Assembly (NCBI GenBank): GCA_013368315.1
Contig: JAACJM010000017.1
Span: forward strand, 558,001-622,000
DNA length: 64,000 nucleotides
From: Tetrapyrgos nigripes
Taxonomy: Eukaryota > Basidiomycota > Agaricomycetes > Agaricales > Campanellaceae
Reading direction: 5' to 3'
In this document: piece by piece, positions 1 through 12,275 of the stretch
Position numbering within the stretch: the stretch's first letter is position 1
Layout: the number at the start of each line of letters is the position of its first letter
Position numbers and translations under genes: made by a program
Notes under the pieces: generated by a model
What the model was told of the DNA's origin: nothing
The model's input: the letters and a program-made list of their open reading frames with translations, nothing else
Databases searched by the model: none

Positions 1-2971
1 GAGCCTGAAGCCAGCTTGGTGCCATCAGGAGAAAAGGCCACTGTTTCCACATGGTGTGTATGGCCCTGTAAGGGTTCTGTAATCTGAGTGCCTGTGGCCA
101 CATCCCAGAGCCTTAGAGTGTGATCCCAAGACCCTGAAGCCAGCTTGGTGCCATCAGGAGAAAAGGCCACTGATTCCACCCACTTTGTATGGCCCTGTAA
201 GGGTTCTGTAATCTGAGTGCCTGTGGCCACATCCCAGAGCCTTAGAGTGTGATCAAAAGAGCCTGAACCCAGCTTGGTGCCATCAGGAGAGAACACCACT
301 GAGGTCACTTCAGATGTATGGCCCTGTAAGGGTCCTGGAATCTGAGTGCCAGTGGCCACATCCCAGAGCCTTAGAGTGTGATCTGAAGACCCTGAAGCCA
401 CCTTGGTGCCATCAGGAGAAAAGGCCACTGATCTCACTTCATTTGTATGGCCCTCTAAGGGTTCTGTAATCTGAGTGCCTGTCACCACATCCCAGAGCCT
501 TACAGTGTGATCCCAAGACCCTGAGGCCAGTTTGGTACCATCAGGAGAGAACATCACCGATGTCACTTGGTCTGTATGCGCTTGAAGTTCTTGAATATGT
601 TTCCCCGTTAATAAATTCATTATGCTCATTGTACCATTATGAAGCCCTAACACTAACATTCGTCCATCTGATGAAAAATCTATACAATTGATAACTGAAT
701 TCATCTTCCAATATCCAACAGATTGTTGTCTAACTGTCTTTTCAAGTCTTATTATGTTCTTCAATTCTAGCTTTCCAATGAAGTTATATGGCCAGAATGG
801 AAGCAGACTCAAATATAAATGTGGAGTCATTTCCTTTACATCACTACTTCCAATATAGGTCAGAAAATTTTGTATGTCCCAGATTACTTTTGTGATGTTT
901 TCCAAGCCAATTGTAACCTAGGTAGAGGTTAGATTGAGATCAGTGTCACAAGTAAATACTAGCAAACATTATCATACCTTTTCCAGAGACAATATAATCT
1001 CACTGCAATTTTCCAAATCTCCAATCAGGTTCATTGCTTCAATCCAAAACATCAACCTCTTTTTCAGAAATGTTGTCACTTGGCTATCAAGTTCAGCATC
1101 CATGTTTGATTGAGCTAGATGATATCCCCAGTAATTACAACCATATCTCAAAGTATCATCAATATTCTGCAATTTCTCTTGTATTCCAGGGACATCTTTA
1201 TCAGCCCAAAAAGAAGAAGGCAGACCACAGATGTTAAACTTGAGCTGGGTCAATGTATTGAAGCACCTCTTACTTAACATAGTATGATGTTCCAGTGGCT
1301 TGCAGACATAGACAGATCCTGCACAACTCTGTGTGAGGATGTAGTCTACAAATGATGCATGAAAAGTATAAATAAGTTTGTCATTGTCACCAATGTACAG
1401 TACTGATTGGAGATGGGTGACAGTCCCTTCCACATTTCTTATCTTGAGCCCAAGGAGACTAGAGATGACAGAACATGACACAGGCCTGCCTACTATAACT
1501 ATAGTATGAAGGATCTTCAAACGCTCTTCAAACTCCTTTGAGGATAGCTCTCTGGGATCTCTAGCAATCGCTACTTCAATGACTGTGCTATACAAGTAAT
1601 CCAGATCCCCAGTTTGATTCTCTTCTGGTGCACTAGTAGGCTTGAGTATTTCACCCAACCTATCTTCAACATATTCTGGATAGTTCTTGATATATCTGAC
1701 CATGGTTGCAGCATAAATGAATAACTTGCCACATTTTTCTGCAAGTTTGTTTATGTACATATCTTGCTCTGGAATTGACAATTCTTCAAATTCTTCTTTG
1801 ATAAATTTGATAATATCAGCCTTCACTAATTCTTCCTCCACATCATGCAGAAACATTCCTTCAACCTGGGATCCTAGGGGTAAAGGTCTATTGATTTTCA
1901 GATGCTTCTGAATGTGACCTTGAGGCCTGCTGGTGAAGAAAAACTTTAATCCAGGCATGCTCTGCTTATTAATAGCAGGTATCAAAGCACTGAGGACTGA
2001 TGAGATGTCTTCACATTCATCCAATGCATCAATAACAACTACTGCAGTTTGCATATTTGCACTAGATATTTTCCTCCATGGTTTCATGAGTAGAAGGTTG
2101 AGCTGGATGGAAGGTGGCTTGGAAAACACCTCTGGTTCCTCTCTGAGAATGTCCACAAGTGCTGCTGCAAATACTTGCAAATGACATGCCAGCTGGTATG
2201 CAATAGTGGGAATAATCAGACTGTGATCTCTGCATTCTGGAATTTGTCGAGCGCAGAAGAATGTGGCTCCAAGCAACTTCTGCTCTTCCAGCTTGATACA
2301 GACAGACATTGCAATGGTGCTTTTGCCTGTGCCTGCCATTCCACAAATCCAATAACCTTGGGTTTTGATTCTTGAATATCCAATTGCCCAATTTACAATC
2401 TCACTGAGGATTTCTGTTCTGGTTCCTTCAGTGCATGCCTTCCTGGTTTGTCCTTTGCCATCATTAGCATCATAAAGGGCTTTTTTTGCTCTTGGCATAT
2501 TGCGAATGAGATCATTTTGCCCATAGTTGATATTTTGGACAACCTGTGGCCCATAGTAATTCTGAATGTTCTGATCACGGCCTATAGCATTGAAGATACT
2601 GCCTTGGAAATTGATGCTTGAAGCATTTTGAAAAAAACTTGAAATTAGAGATTTTTTCAACCATTTCTTTCCATAAAAACAATAACCAGCTCACAAACCT
2701 GATGTTGCTATTTCTTGCTTGGAGATTTCTGTCTCCAGGTGGTCTATAATATATAATCATAATAAACAACTCAGCAAAGTGCCCTTAGGAAATGCAACAA
2801 GTTTACACACCCAACTTCTGGTTCACTAGGATTCAGAAGTCTACTAATGTCCATTGGTCTACAATATATAATCATAATAACCAAATCAGGATAAAGTGCC
2901 CTCAGCAAATACAATGAGTTTACATACCCAACTTCCGGTTTGCTTGGATTCAGAAGTCTACTAATGTCCAT
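1..2971 (-). CDS. NACHT-WD40 NLR-type receptor (3' end outside window)
   Basis: STAND/NLR-class signalling ATPase, by family a cytoplasmic sensor in fungal self/non-self recognition. I join five exons: 2928-2971, 2811-2858, 2699-2743, 978-2637 and 917 to beyond 1. All junctions are GT..AG and keep frame. The start at 2971 (MDISRLLNPS) is chosen because three short upstream exons join in phase to the main exon; a shorter start at 2660 is possible. The NACHT domain shows a P-loop GMAGTGKS and a Walker B VVVIDALDEC. A GRDQ-type motif precedes it. The C-terminal part is near-identical WD40 repeats of 43 residues (FSPDGTKLASGSWDHTLRLW); about five fall inside the window and the frame is still open at base 1. 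Exons 1 and 2 are a tandem duplication. Function is inferred from domains only. Confidence 0.85.
2744..2971 (-). repeat. Tandem duplication of a short coding exon plus intron
   Basis: Two adjacent units of about 114 bp (2858-2971 and 2744-2857) each hold an exon coding MDISRLLNPS.PEVG and the following intron, which starts GTATGTAAAC or GTGTGTAAAC and ends in an AT-rich stretch with TAG. Both exons end in phase 2 after GG, so the duplicate adds one 16-residue repeat without shifting frame. Confidence 0.75.
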
Positions 2972-3387
2972 TGCGGCTGACAACCAATAATGCGGTTCCA
3001 GTGAAGAAGCAGCAAAAGAGTCAAGTGCACATGACCTGCAATTTAAAAGCTCTTCGCGAAAGTCAAACTTCTGTCAGACTGTCGTGATCACGTGATTTGG
3101 CATTAGAAATATAACTTCGTTAGGGTCTGAGAGAGAGACTAAGGTGATGCTGACATTTGTAGCTGGACATGGGGCAATAAATATTCATGGACACACCAAT
3201 GTCTCTAGTACGAAAATTGAAAAAAAGGAGTTGAGCCGGAAAATCCCGGTCTGCTTATCAATGTCCGGCGCGTCGAGCTAGTTGTCGTGTTCGTCATTGG
3301 GCTCGCTGTCTTCTAAGCTTCGGGTCGTTCCAATCCGCACTCTGTACCATCCACGGTACATAAGAGAAGAATGAAGGAGGAAACTTG

Positions 3388-4909
3388 AAAGGCAGCTTTG
3401 CCCGAACACCTGTTGAAACAACCAACGAAGCTAGTTGGTTAGCGACAAGTATGTTTGTAGCTGGGGCAGATACGGTGGGTGGTCTATCTTTTTTTCATCT
3501 TGGCTCTGTCATCTGACTGTGGTTTTTAGCTTTAGGCAGTGAATGCAATGGCATGGGTGTTGACTACTCTAGCAAGGTATAGGGATGAACGGTACGGCTA
3601 TACGTAATGGGAATGGTAACGGGGAGAAGGAGAAGACACAGACGCGGACGGGGACAGTCGGACCAAGCAAACCTCAATCAAAGCAAAAAGCAAAAAGCTA
3701 CCTAATCAAAAAAGGCACCATCCTTCTCCCCAACGTATGGGCTATGAACCGGGATGTAGAGGTGTATGGAGAGGATGCGGAGGAGTTTAGGCCTGAGAGG
3801 TTTTTAGAAAGGGAACGCGTCGCAGTTGATCAAGATTCAGAGTCTCCTGAGGGTGGTGGTGGTGGTATAAAATGGAAATGGAAGCTTGTCAGTGGCGTCA
3901 GAGACCCCTCGAAACGCGATAAAGAGGAATACGCGTGTCTGAGAGAGGATGGGATGGTTAATTTTGGATTTGGGAGGAGGTGAGTGTCTTGGTCTTGAAG
4001 ATTTCCGAGTTTCCGAGTCCGAGTCCTAAGCTTAGGCTCAGGCTAGACTCCCTTGACTTGGAGTTGTGTTGTGATTTTGTTTTTGTCTTTTGTTTTTTGG
4101 ACTGCTCAGCCTCGGACGGTCACCTTGGTTTCGGTTGTGGTACTCACACCCAAGTTCTAACGCTCTCGTTGTTGACAGGATATGCGTCGGAAGACACCTA
4201 GCCATGTCTTCCATTCTATTCAACATGGTGATGATTCTTTGGGCTTGGGAGGTTTTGCCTCCTCGAAATGGAAACGGAGATGGAGAGGAGTACGTCGAAC
4301 CAAAGTTGGGTATAGACGATGAGGTTAGGGATGGGGTTGTCGTGTGAGTACTATATTCTTTCTTTTTCTTCGATTTTTCTTGCTTGTGTTCTTTAAATTT
4401 GACATTTCCTTTTTCTTTTTCTACGGCGTTCTTTGTTCTTTCTTGGTTGTGACTCGTACTAACTAACGCCTTTTTAATCTCAATCTCAATCTCATCTCAT
4501 CTCATCCTCAATCGCATCGCATGTCGGATTGGACGCTTCTGACGCTGGCAGTCGTCCCCTCCCAACACCTCTCCACTTTCACCTCCGCTTCCCGGGTGTT
4601 CAAGAGTTGTTGGAGAGGGCTGAGGAGGGGATTTGGGCTGATGCTGACGCCTACGCGAGTGGGAGTCGGAGTCGGGAATCAGGTCCTGACGTTGTTGGGA
4701 ATGCAAATGCGGAGGATACGTACACGTACACGTACAAGGATAAGGATAAGGACAAAGAAGAGCCTGAGAAGGAACAGGAACAGGAATCCAAGAAAGGTGA
4801 AGAGGGCGAGGGCGATGTGGATGTGGATGGTAGAAGGGGAAAGGTGGGGGAAGAGTGGAACGAAAGGTTGAGGAGGATATGGGATGTGGACTCGGTGAAA
4901 GCCTATTAG
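3388..4909 (+). pseudogene. Cytochrome P450 relic (C-terminal half, internal deletion)
   Basis: P450s are haem monooxygenases of the endoplasmic reticulum. Near 3388-3475 an I-helix piece reads ...MFVAGADT, followed by an intron and AVNAMAWVLTTLAR. From 3585 a second piece carries GTILLPNVWAMNRD and FRPERF. The haem loop FGFGRRICVGRH is split by an intron 3980-4178; another intron lies at 4344-4551, and the last exon ends at 4909. The ExxR K-helix region between the I-helix and GTILLPN is missing, and the frame stops just after VLTTLAR. The N-terminal half was not found upstream. The gene therefore cannot encode a working P450. Splice sites around the haem loop remain perfect, which suggests a fairly recent loss. 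Confidence 0.8.
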
Positions 4910-5199
4910 GTAGGGTGCCGGGTGGCCACAGGGTTTACCGTTTCTCTGTGGGGGAAGGGGGGGCGGGGTGAAGTTTAGTACTTTGGTCTTTTTTTTTTTT
5001 CCGTTTAAACAGTGACACCTTTGCCGAGTCTGTATTCTAAACTATTCACTACTGTATCTGTACAACACCGTTGCCTTTGTACTTTGTATGTAGCCTACCC
5101 ATCTGGATTCTGTATATGTTATAGCTATAACTACTGATCTACCTCAACTCAAGAGTCAAGCTTAATTAAGAGATCGTGTATCTGTTATCTGTTATTGTA

Positions 5200-7708
5200 C
5201 TATGGTGCAACACGCTTAGTCACCGCTACTTTTGTACAAGGGGTCCGGCCCACTCAAATTTCAAGATTTTTCTTATTGGTCTTACAGATCGCTTTCTTTT
5301 AAGAAGAGGAACAAGACTATCTGACAGATTTTTGGTAGAGTCTGTATTTACGAAGTTCAATTTCTGAAATTTGCACTCCTTCCTTATATGGAAGGTCCTT
5401 CTATATATAGTAACTAGCTATGTATCAAATTGCCTTGCCAGAGTCTCTGGGACTCATCTATGCGATTTATACTTCCTCGAACTGAACTGGCGCACACGTA
5501 ACTGTGCATCCTTTGCTCCCAACCCATCCCTGTATGCTGAAATCCAACGTTTGGTGCGGAGTTCCCATTTTTGAATGGTCTTGATGTCAACTGACTGCTA
5601 TAGAGTGTAACAGATTGTTATTGGACATTAAAGACTATTAACAATGAAAAGAATCATACTTGTTTAATGAAGAGTTCTCCATTCCAATAGCCATCGTAAT
5701 TCTTCCCATATTCCAAAATCTCTCCCGCTGCCTTGATATGACCCACAGTTGAGCAAATGACACCACTATAGTGAAAGCCACGCCCAGGGCCTTTTTTCCG
5801 AATTGGTTGTTCTCCTTCCAAAACCCAGCCCTTCTTTTTCCCATCATTGGCCTGTACTGTCATCTCATCATGAGCCACAACAACGACTTCACCTCCACCT
5901 GGAAAGAGCTTGGGAATAGGGATGTCGAGGTTATCTGGACTGTATTCAACCAATCGATCATGGTAAGAATCATATTCTGGGATAAAACCACATCCGGCCT
6001 CTCGTGCCCATCATAATAAAGCGCCTTTGAGTGCTCCATAAACTTGAATCCCTCAACCATCATGAGACGGCGACATGTCTCTGTACTGATGCCCCACTTC
6101 AACTTCAACTGGATCCGCGGAAATAATGTCTGCTCAATATACTTTTTGAGCCCCTGAGCCATTTCCAACTCAACATCCTTCATATATTCCCTCCCTGCAG
6201 CGTTCAGTATCATTTCCTCATTCAGAACCTTGGCCAGCTTCTCTGGATTCACGGACCATTTATTTGAGCAAAGGTATGAGCGTATTTCGGCGTGAAGCGT
6301 GGGATCACTGAATAGCGAAAAGACTTTTGCATGACAGCCACGGTCTGATGTTGGTAACTCTCTCTTCTCAACCCACACGCGCACCCAGACCCTGACCATC
6401 CTCCCTCCCCATCCTCAAGAAAACCCATGAGCAGCAGCTGCAGCACTTGACATGGGAACGAATCTCTCATTACGCTTGACGACCATTGTCAGGGTGCTCT
6501 CGATAGCACAAGCACGATAGTCTTGGAGCAAGTGCCGGCCAGCATGAAAGGTCGTCTTTTTTGACCAGTTCAGCTTTTGGATTCCAGTGAGGGCAGCACT
6601 CCACTCGTTACGCCTCGCATCTCCAACACAGAGACATCAAGCTTTCGACATTTCAGAGCAGGAAGGTTGCGGACACCAAAATCTTGGGGAATCGGAGCAT
6701 GAGGTGTGTCTGGTTGTGAAGAGGAACCCGCAGTGGACTTGGAAGGAAGTGGTACGTCGTTTTCATCATTTTCGTCATCCTCTGACTCGTACCCATCATC
6801 TGAGACCAAGTCTGACAGATATCCCGTAAATATTTCTTCTGACTCAGTCACTCTGGATTCGGAATTTGACAGTGGAGGCTGAGAAGGACTTGTTGAAGGG
6901 TTGGGAGGGGCAGGAGGGGCAGGAGCCGGATTTTTGATGAAGAAAAAGTTGTGCATCATATCAGCACCAGCACTGGGATTTTGGTGAGTAATGTCCAGTA
7001 TGAATGAAAGAGCTCAACGTACCTTTTTATCAGAGAGGCATCCTCCTTACTCTTTTCCAGTGCCTTGGCCTTGTGGAGGTACTGTGTCCGCTTCGCAGTC
7101 CCAGTATAAATTCCTGACTTTAACTGGGTTTCTGCCTTCTTCCACTCCTTGTTCGACATCTTTCCAGCCTGCCCATTGACCTTTTCATAAAGTGTTTGCA
7201 AAGATTCCAGCACTGCAGCCTCCTCTTCCACTTCAGTCTGCAACAAAGCCCTCGTCTCCTCTGCCAAGCCATCAGCATCCTCAAATTCCGAGTCTGTCCC
7301 ATCATCCGTAGTATTCAAACATAATCTGAGTCTTCACTGCTGTCAGATTCTGGGATATGGTTAACTGTCCCATCCCAATCACAGATTTCATCGTCGTCAT
7401 CAGTCTCCTCGTCTGAGTCAGGAGTGTTCAAAGCTTCTTGTTTCTTTGCTTTGGCAGCTCGGGCCCACGCCGCTCGTTCTTTGAGCTGTTTTTGACGTTT
7501 TGTTGGCATTCGAGTGTAGATATGCAAGTAGATTTGTTTTCGAGGAGTAGAAGGAGTCTAGGAATAGATATGTATGCTACCCAATGTCCCGCTCACCATA
7601 GGCTCTATGATTAGCCTGTCACCGCTCTATGGCTTAAAAAATTTTCCGCTATCCGGCCAAATTTGCACTTGTACATAAGTAGTGGTGACTAAGCGTGCTG
7701 CACCATAG
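5200..7708. mobile_element. DDE-type DNA transposon with 41-bp terminal inverted repeats
   Basis: Bases 5200-5240 (starting CTATGGTGCAACACGCTTAG) are the near-perfect reverse complement of 7668-7708 (ending AAGCGTGCTGCACCATAG). Only a few of 41 positions differ. They enclose the broken transposase gene at 5640-7512. I see no convincing target-site duplication. A fragment of the P450 3' end lies on both sides of the element. Confidence 0.75.
5640..7512 (-). pseudogene. Broken DDE-type transposase gene
   Basis: Several frames line up in order with a DDE-transposase-like family common in agarics. The start MPTKRQKQLKERAAWARAAK is near 7512. Then come acidic stretches, FHAGRHLLQDYRA, GCHAKVFSLFSDPTLHAE, GISTETCRRLM, YDGHERPDVV, the acidic motif VAHDEMTVQANDGKKKGW, and EGEQPIRKKGPGRG ending at EYGKNYDGYWNGE. 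The frame changes at least three times: near 6585, near 6395, and between HERPDVV and the HDE motif near 5955. The exon after 5640, which should hold the last catalytic part, was not recognised. The gene is inside the 41-bp inverted repeats and reads inward from the right end. It is a dead copy. Confidence 0.75.
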
Positions 7709-8697
7709 ATCTCTGTACAGTAATCCAATACCATGTGATAATCTTAAGCTTGCTCACCTCTCGCCACCACAAGCTAACAGACATATGTATAATGTCATAT
7801 ATTATTCCCATGGGCATTTAGAGCAGTGGTACTCAGGCATAGTGCGTATGCTTTGTAGATTGAATATTATTAGTAGATTTTAGATCATTACACCACTCCA
7901 CAAAAGTCTGGAAAAAAGTACAAGTACTAGTATTAGATACATACTCAGAGACTCTGAGTGGTCCCACAAGGTTGAACAGCAGATAGGTAACTTGGCAGGT
8001 ACTTGGTTATGGTGGGGAAAGGGAAGAGTGGAATGAAAGGTCAAGGAGGATTTGGATGTAGAGTTGATTTAGTTAAGTTGTTAATGCGCTAAATTCTAAT
8101 ATAAGGGTTATTTGGTAATGTTTGGTCCTAGAATGGAAGTTGGAAGTTGAGTAACAGTTAGGATTGGGATTGGGATTGGACAATGTAGCTATAGGTAGCT
8201 AATGAGTCATCTACAATAGTGCAAACGAGTCACAACTTGACCACAATTCACAACCAATTCCAATTTCCACATTGGAATCAATGTGTACATGTATGAGGTA
8301 TATGGTGTATGGTGTACCACTTGCTCTTAGCTCTACTTACTAACAAGGACAATAAGTTACAGAAGGCTCCTAGTGAGTCATCAACAAATGACTGATTCCA
8401 ATATCTGTGTCAGACTCAATGTGTACATGTGTGCGGTGTATGGTGTAACACTTACTCTACTTACCCTCAAGAATTTGATGTCTTGCATAAACAAATTAAA
8501 ATTCATGTTTCATTGAAAAAGAACAAAGTATCATCATCACTACATAGAACAAATCAGGTCATGTTCATGAATACCCTGTTTTAATATCTTTAGGTGTGTT
8601 ACTGGACCATAAGAGAACAGAAAAAGAAAAGGATGTACAGCTTGGTTACTGGTATAACTTCTTTTGATCTCATCAGCTTTGATTCAGAGGAAAATCC
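7709..8697. other. Intergenic stretch with a P450 3'-end fragment and a short direct repeat
   Basis: No gene seen. At 8008-8065 a stretch resembles the last coding bases of the P450 relic (compare 4835-4890, reading EEWNER.RRIW). Two similar stretches at about 8280-8340 and 8395-8460 share TCAATGTGTACATGT and TATGGTGTA, an imperfect direct repeat about 110 bp apart. Confidence 0.5.
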
Positions 8698-11600
8698 TCA
8701 TCCATAATAGCATTTAGTCCAATCTTCACCATATACACATTCATCAAATAAAATCCTATTGTAGCCCTCTCTTGAGATAATGCAAGTATTCTCAGCTTTC
8801 CATAAAAATTCACGGAACTGAGGAGGAATCCAGATGATTCCTTCAGCTTGACCTGGAAAATAAACCCAGCCTTTATGATCTAGTGTCCAACTTGTATCTG
8901 AACACAGAAATCATTACATTTGGAAAGATTTGAGAGAAGAATGAATACATACTGATATGATTGCTGGGATTAGCAAAAGGCTGCTCCTATGATATTGATC
9001 AGTATACTGTTTCTGCAAAAGTGAAAAAAGAAAAAACTTGCTTTGTCATTTCTGTAATAGCAACAATTCTGAATACATGTAGCTATGTTCCAAATCCTGA
9101 TTGTTTTATCCCAAGAGCTTGAAGCCAGCTTGGTGCCATCAGGAGAAAAAGCCACTGAAGTCACTCTGTTTGTATGGCCCTGTAACAGTTCTGTAATCTG
9201 AGTGCCTGTGGCCACATCCCAGAGCCTTAGAGTGGAATCCCAAGACCCTGAAGCCAGCTTGGTGCCATCAGGAGAAAAGGCCACTGATTCCACCTCGCGT
9301 GTATGGCCCTGTAATGGTTCTTTAATCTGAGTGCCTGTGGCCATATCCCAGAGCCTTAAAGTGTGATCCCAAGACCCTGAAGCCAGCTTGGTGCCATCAG
9401 GAGAGAACACCACTGAGGTCACTTCAGCTGTATGGCCCTGTAAGGGTCCTGTAATCTGAGTGCCTGTGGCCACATCCCAGAGCCTTAGAGTGTGATCGAA
9501 AGAGCCTGAAGCCAGCTTGGTGCCATCAGGAGAAAAGGCCACTGATTTAACCCAGTCTGTATGGCCCTGTAAGGGTTCTGTAATCTGAGTGCCTGTGGTC
9601 ACATCCCATAGCCTTAGAGTGTGATCCCAAGACCCTGAAGCCAGCCTGGTGCCATCAGGAGAAAAGGCCACTGAGGTCACTTTTTCTGTATGGCCCTGTA
9701 AGGGTTCTGTAATCTGAGTGCCTGTGGCCACATCCAAGAGCCTTAGAGTGTGATCCCAAGACCCTGCAGCCAGCTTGGTGCCATCAGGGGAAAGAGCCAC
9801 TGAGGACACTGAGTTTGTAAGGCACTGTAAAAGTTCTGTAATCTGAGTGCCAGTGGCCACATCCCAGAGCCTCAGAATGTGATGCCAACACCCTGAAGAA
9901 GCCAGCTTGGTACCATCAGGAGAAAATGCCACTGAGTTCACTAAGTCTGTATGGCCCTGTAAGGGTTCTGTAATCTGAGTGCTGGTGGCCAGATCCCAGA
10001 GCCTTAGAGTGCAATTCCAAGACCCTGAAGCCAGCTTGGTACCATCAGGAGAGAACACCACTGAGGTCACTTCAGATGTATGGCCCTGTAAGGGTTCTGT
10101 AATCTGAGTGCCTGTGGCCACATTCCATAGCCTTAGAGTGTGATCACAAGACCCTGAAGCCAGCTTGGTACCATCAGGAGAGAACACCACTGAGGTCACT
10201 TCAGATGTATGGCCCTGTAAGGCTCCTGTAATCTGAGTGCCAATGGCCACATCCCAGAGCCTTAGAGTGTTATCCAAAGACCCTGAAGCCACCTTGGTGC
10301 CATCAGGAGAAAAGGCCACTGATCTCACTTCATTTGTATGGCCCTCTAAGGGTTCTGTAATCTGAGTGCCTGTCACCACATCCCAGAGCCTTAGAGTGTC
10401 ATCCTCAGAGCCTGAAGCCAGCTTGGTGCCATCAGAAGAGAACACCACTGAGTTCACTATGTCTGTATGGGCTTGAAGTTCTTGAATATGTTTTCCTGTT
10501 AATAAATTCATTATGTGTATTGTACCATTATCAAGTCCTAATGCTAAGATTTGTCCATCAGATGAAAAATCTATTCAATAGATAACTGAATTCATATTCC
10601 AATATCCAACAGATTGTTGTCTAACTGTCTTTTTAATTCTTATTATGTTCTTCAATTCTAGCTTTCCAATGAAGTTGTATGGCCAGAATGGAAGCAGACT
10701 CAAATATAGATGTGGAGTCATTTCCTTTACATCACTACTTCCAATATAGGTCAGAAAGTTTTGTATGTTCCAGATTACTTTTGTCATGTTTTCCAAGCCA
10801 ATTGCAACCTAGGTAGAGGTTAGATTGAGATAAGTGTCACACAAGTAAAGACTAGCAAACATTATCATACCTTTCCCAAAGACAATATAATCTCACTGCA
10901 ATTTTCCAAATCTCCAATCAGGTTCATTGCTTCAATCCAAAACATCAATCTCTTTTGCAGAAATGTTGTCACTTGGCTATCAAGTTCGGCATCCATGTTT
11001 GATTGAGCTAAATGATATCCCCAGTAATTACAAGCATATCTCAAAGTATCATCAATATTCTGCAATTTCTCTTGTATTCCAGGGACATCTTTATCAGCCC
11101 AAAAAGAAGAAGGCAGATCACAGATGTTAAACTTGAGCTTGGTCAATGTATTGAAGCATCTCTTACTTAACATAGTATGATGTTCCAGTGGCTTGCAGAC
11201 ATAGACAGATCCTGCACAACTCTGTGTGAGGATGTAGTCTACAAATGATGCATGAAAAGTATAAATAAGTTTGTCAGTGTGACCAATGTACAGTACTGAT
11301 TGGAGATGTGTGACAGCCCCTTCCACATTTCTTATCTTGAGCCCAAGGAGACCACAGATGACAGAACATGACACAGGCCTGCCTACTATAACTATAGTAT
11401 GAAGAATCTTTAAACACTCTTCAAACTCCTTTGAGGATAGCTCTCTGGGATCTCTAGCAATTGCTACTTCAATGACTGTGCTATACAAGTAATCCAGATC
11501 CCCAGTCTGATTCTCTTCTGGTGCACTAGTATTTCACCCAACCTATCTTCAACATATTCTGGATAGTTCTTGATATATCTGACCATGGTTGCAGCATAAA

Positions 11601-12012
11601 TGAATAACTTGCCACATTTTTCTGCAAGTTTGTTTATGTACATATCTTGCTCTGGAATTGACAATTCTTCAAACTCTTCTTTGATAAATTTGATAATATC
11701 AGCCTTCACTAATTGTTCCTCCACATCATGCAGAAACATTCCTTCAACCTGGGATCCTAGGGGTAAAGGTCTATTGATTTTCAGATGCTTCTGAATGTGA
11801 CCTTGAGGCCTGCTGGTGAAGAAAAACTTTAATCCAGGCATGGTCTGCTTATTAATAGCAAGTATCAAAGCACTGAGGACTGATGAGATGTCTTCACATT
11901 CATCCAATGCATCAATAACAACTACTGCAGTTTGCATATTTGCACTAGATATTTTCCTCCATGGTTTGTGTACAAACAGTGCACCTGCCTTCTGTGCTCT
12001 TCCATGCTTCAC
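8698..12012 (-). pseudogene. Second NACHT-WD40 gene, decapitated and frame-broken
   Basis: Paralogue of the NLR at 1-2971. Homology starts at KPWRKISSANMQ near 11,970, so the P-loop half is absent and replaced by unrelated DNA. Walker B (VVVIDALDEC) is present. A 10-bp deletion near 11,530, between two AGTA copies still seen in the paralogue, shifts the frame. A TGA at 10575-10577 replaces a TGT codon of the paralogue. The intron before 10,800 is conserved. Eleven near-identical WD40 repeats follow (about 9090-10,511). A terminal exon at 8698-8897 reads SWTLDHKGWVYFPGQ and ends GEDWTKCYYG; it is joined by an intron 8898-8952. This gives the C-terminal design that the first copy should have beyond the window edge. 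A shorter WD40-only product from ATG 10,511 is possible. Confidence 0.8.
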
Positions 12013-12275
12013 TAGTATAAATAATTTTTTATTTCAGGGGCCTCAAGGCCAGTGTACTCAACATTATTTTCTCAGCATGTCCAAAGTACCCAAAAAGTAC
12101 AATTTACCAGCTTTGGATTTATCCAGTTAGACACATGACTCACACACATCAGTGTTTTCATCATTTCACTCCTTCACCACTGACTCTCCTCACTTTACTG
12201 TTCCAGGAAGACTTTGATACCAGGTACACCAAATTAGATGTCAAGCTAGAAATGGAGTAGAGGGAGTATACTCAT

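Noticed and set aside
1034..2375. Plus-strand open frames opposite the NACHT exon
   Set aside because: They mirror the antisense of a well-supported coding exon and have near-identical counterparts opposite the second NLR copy.
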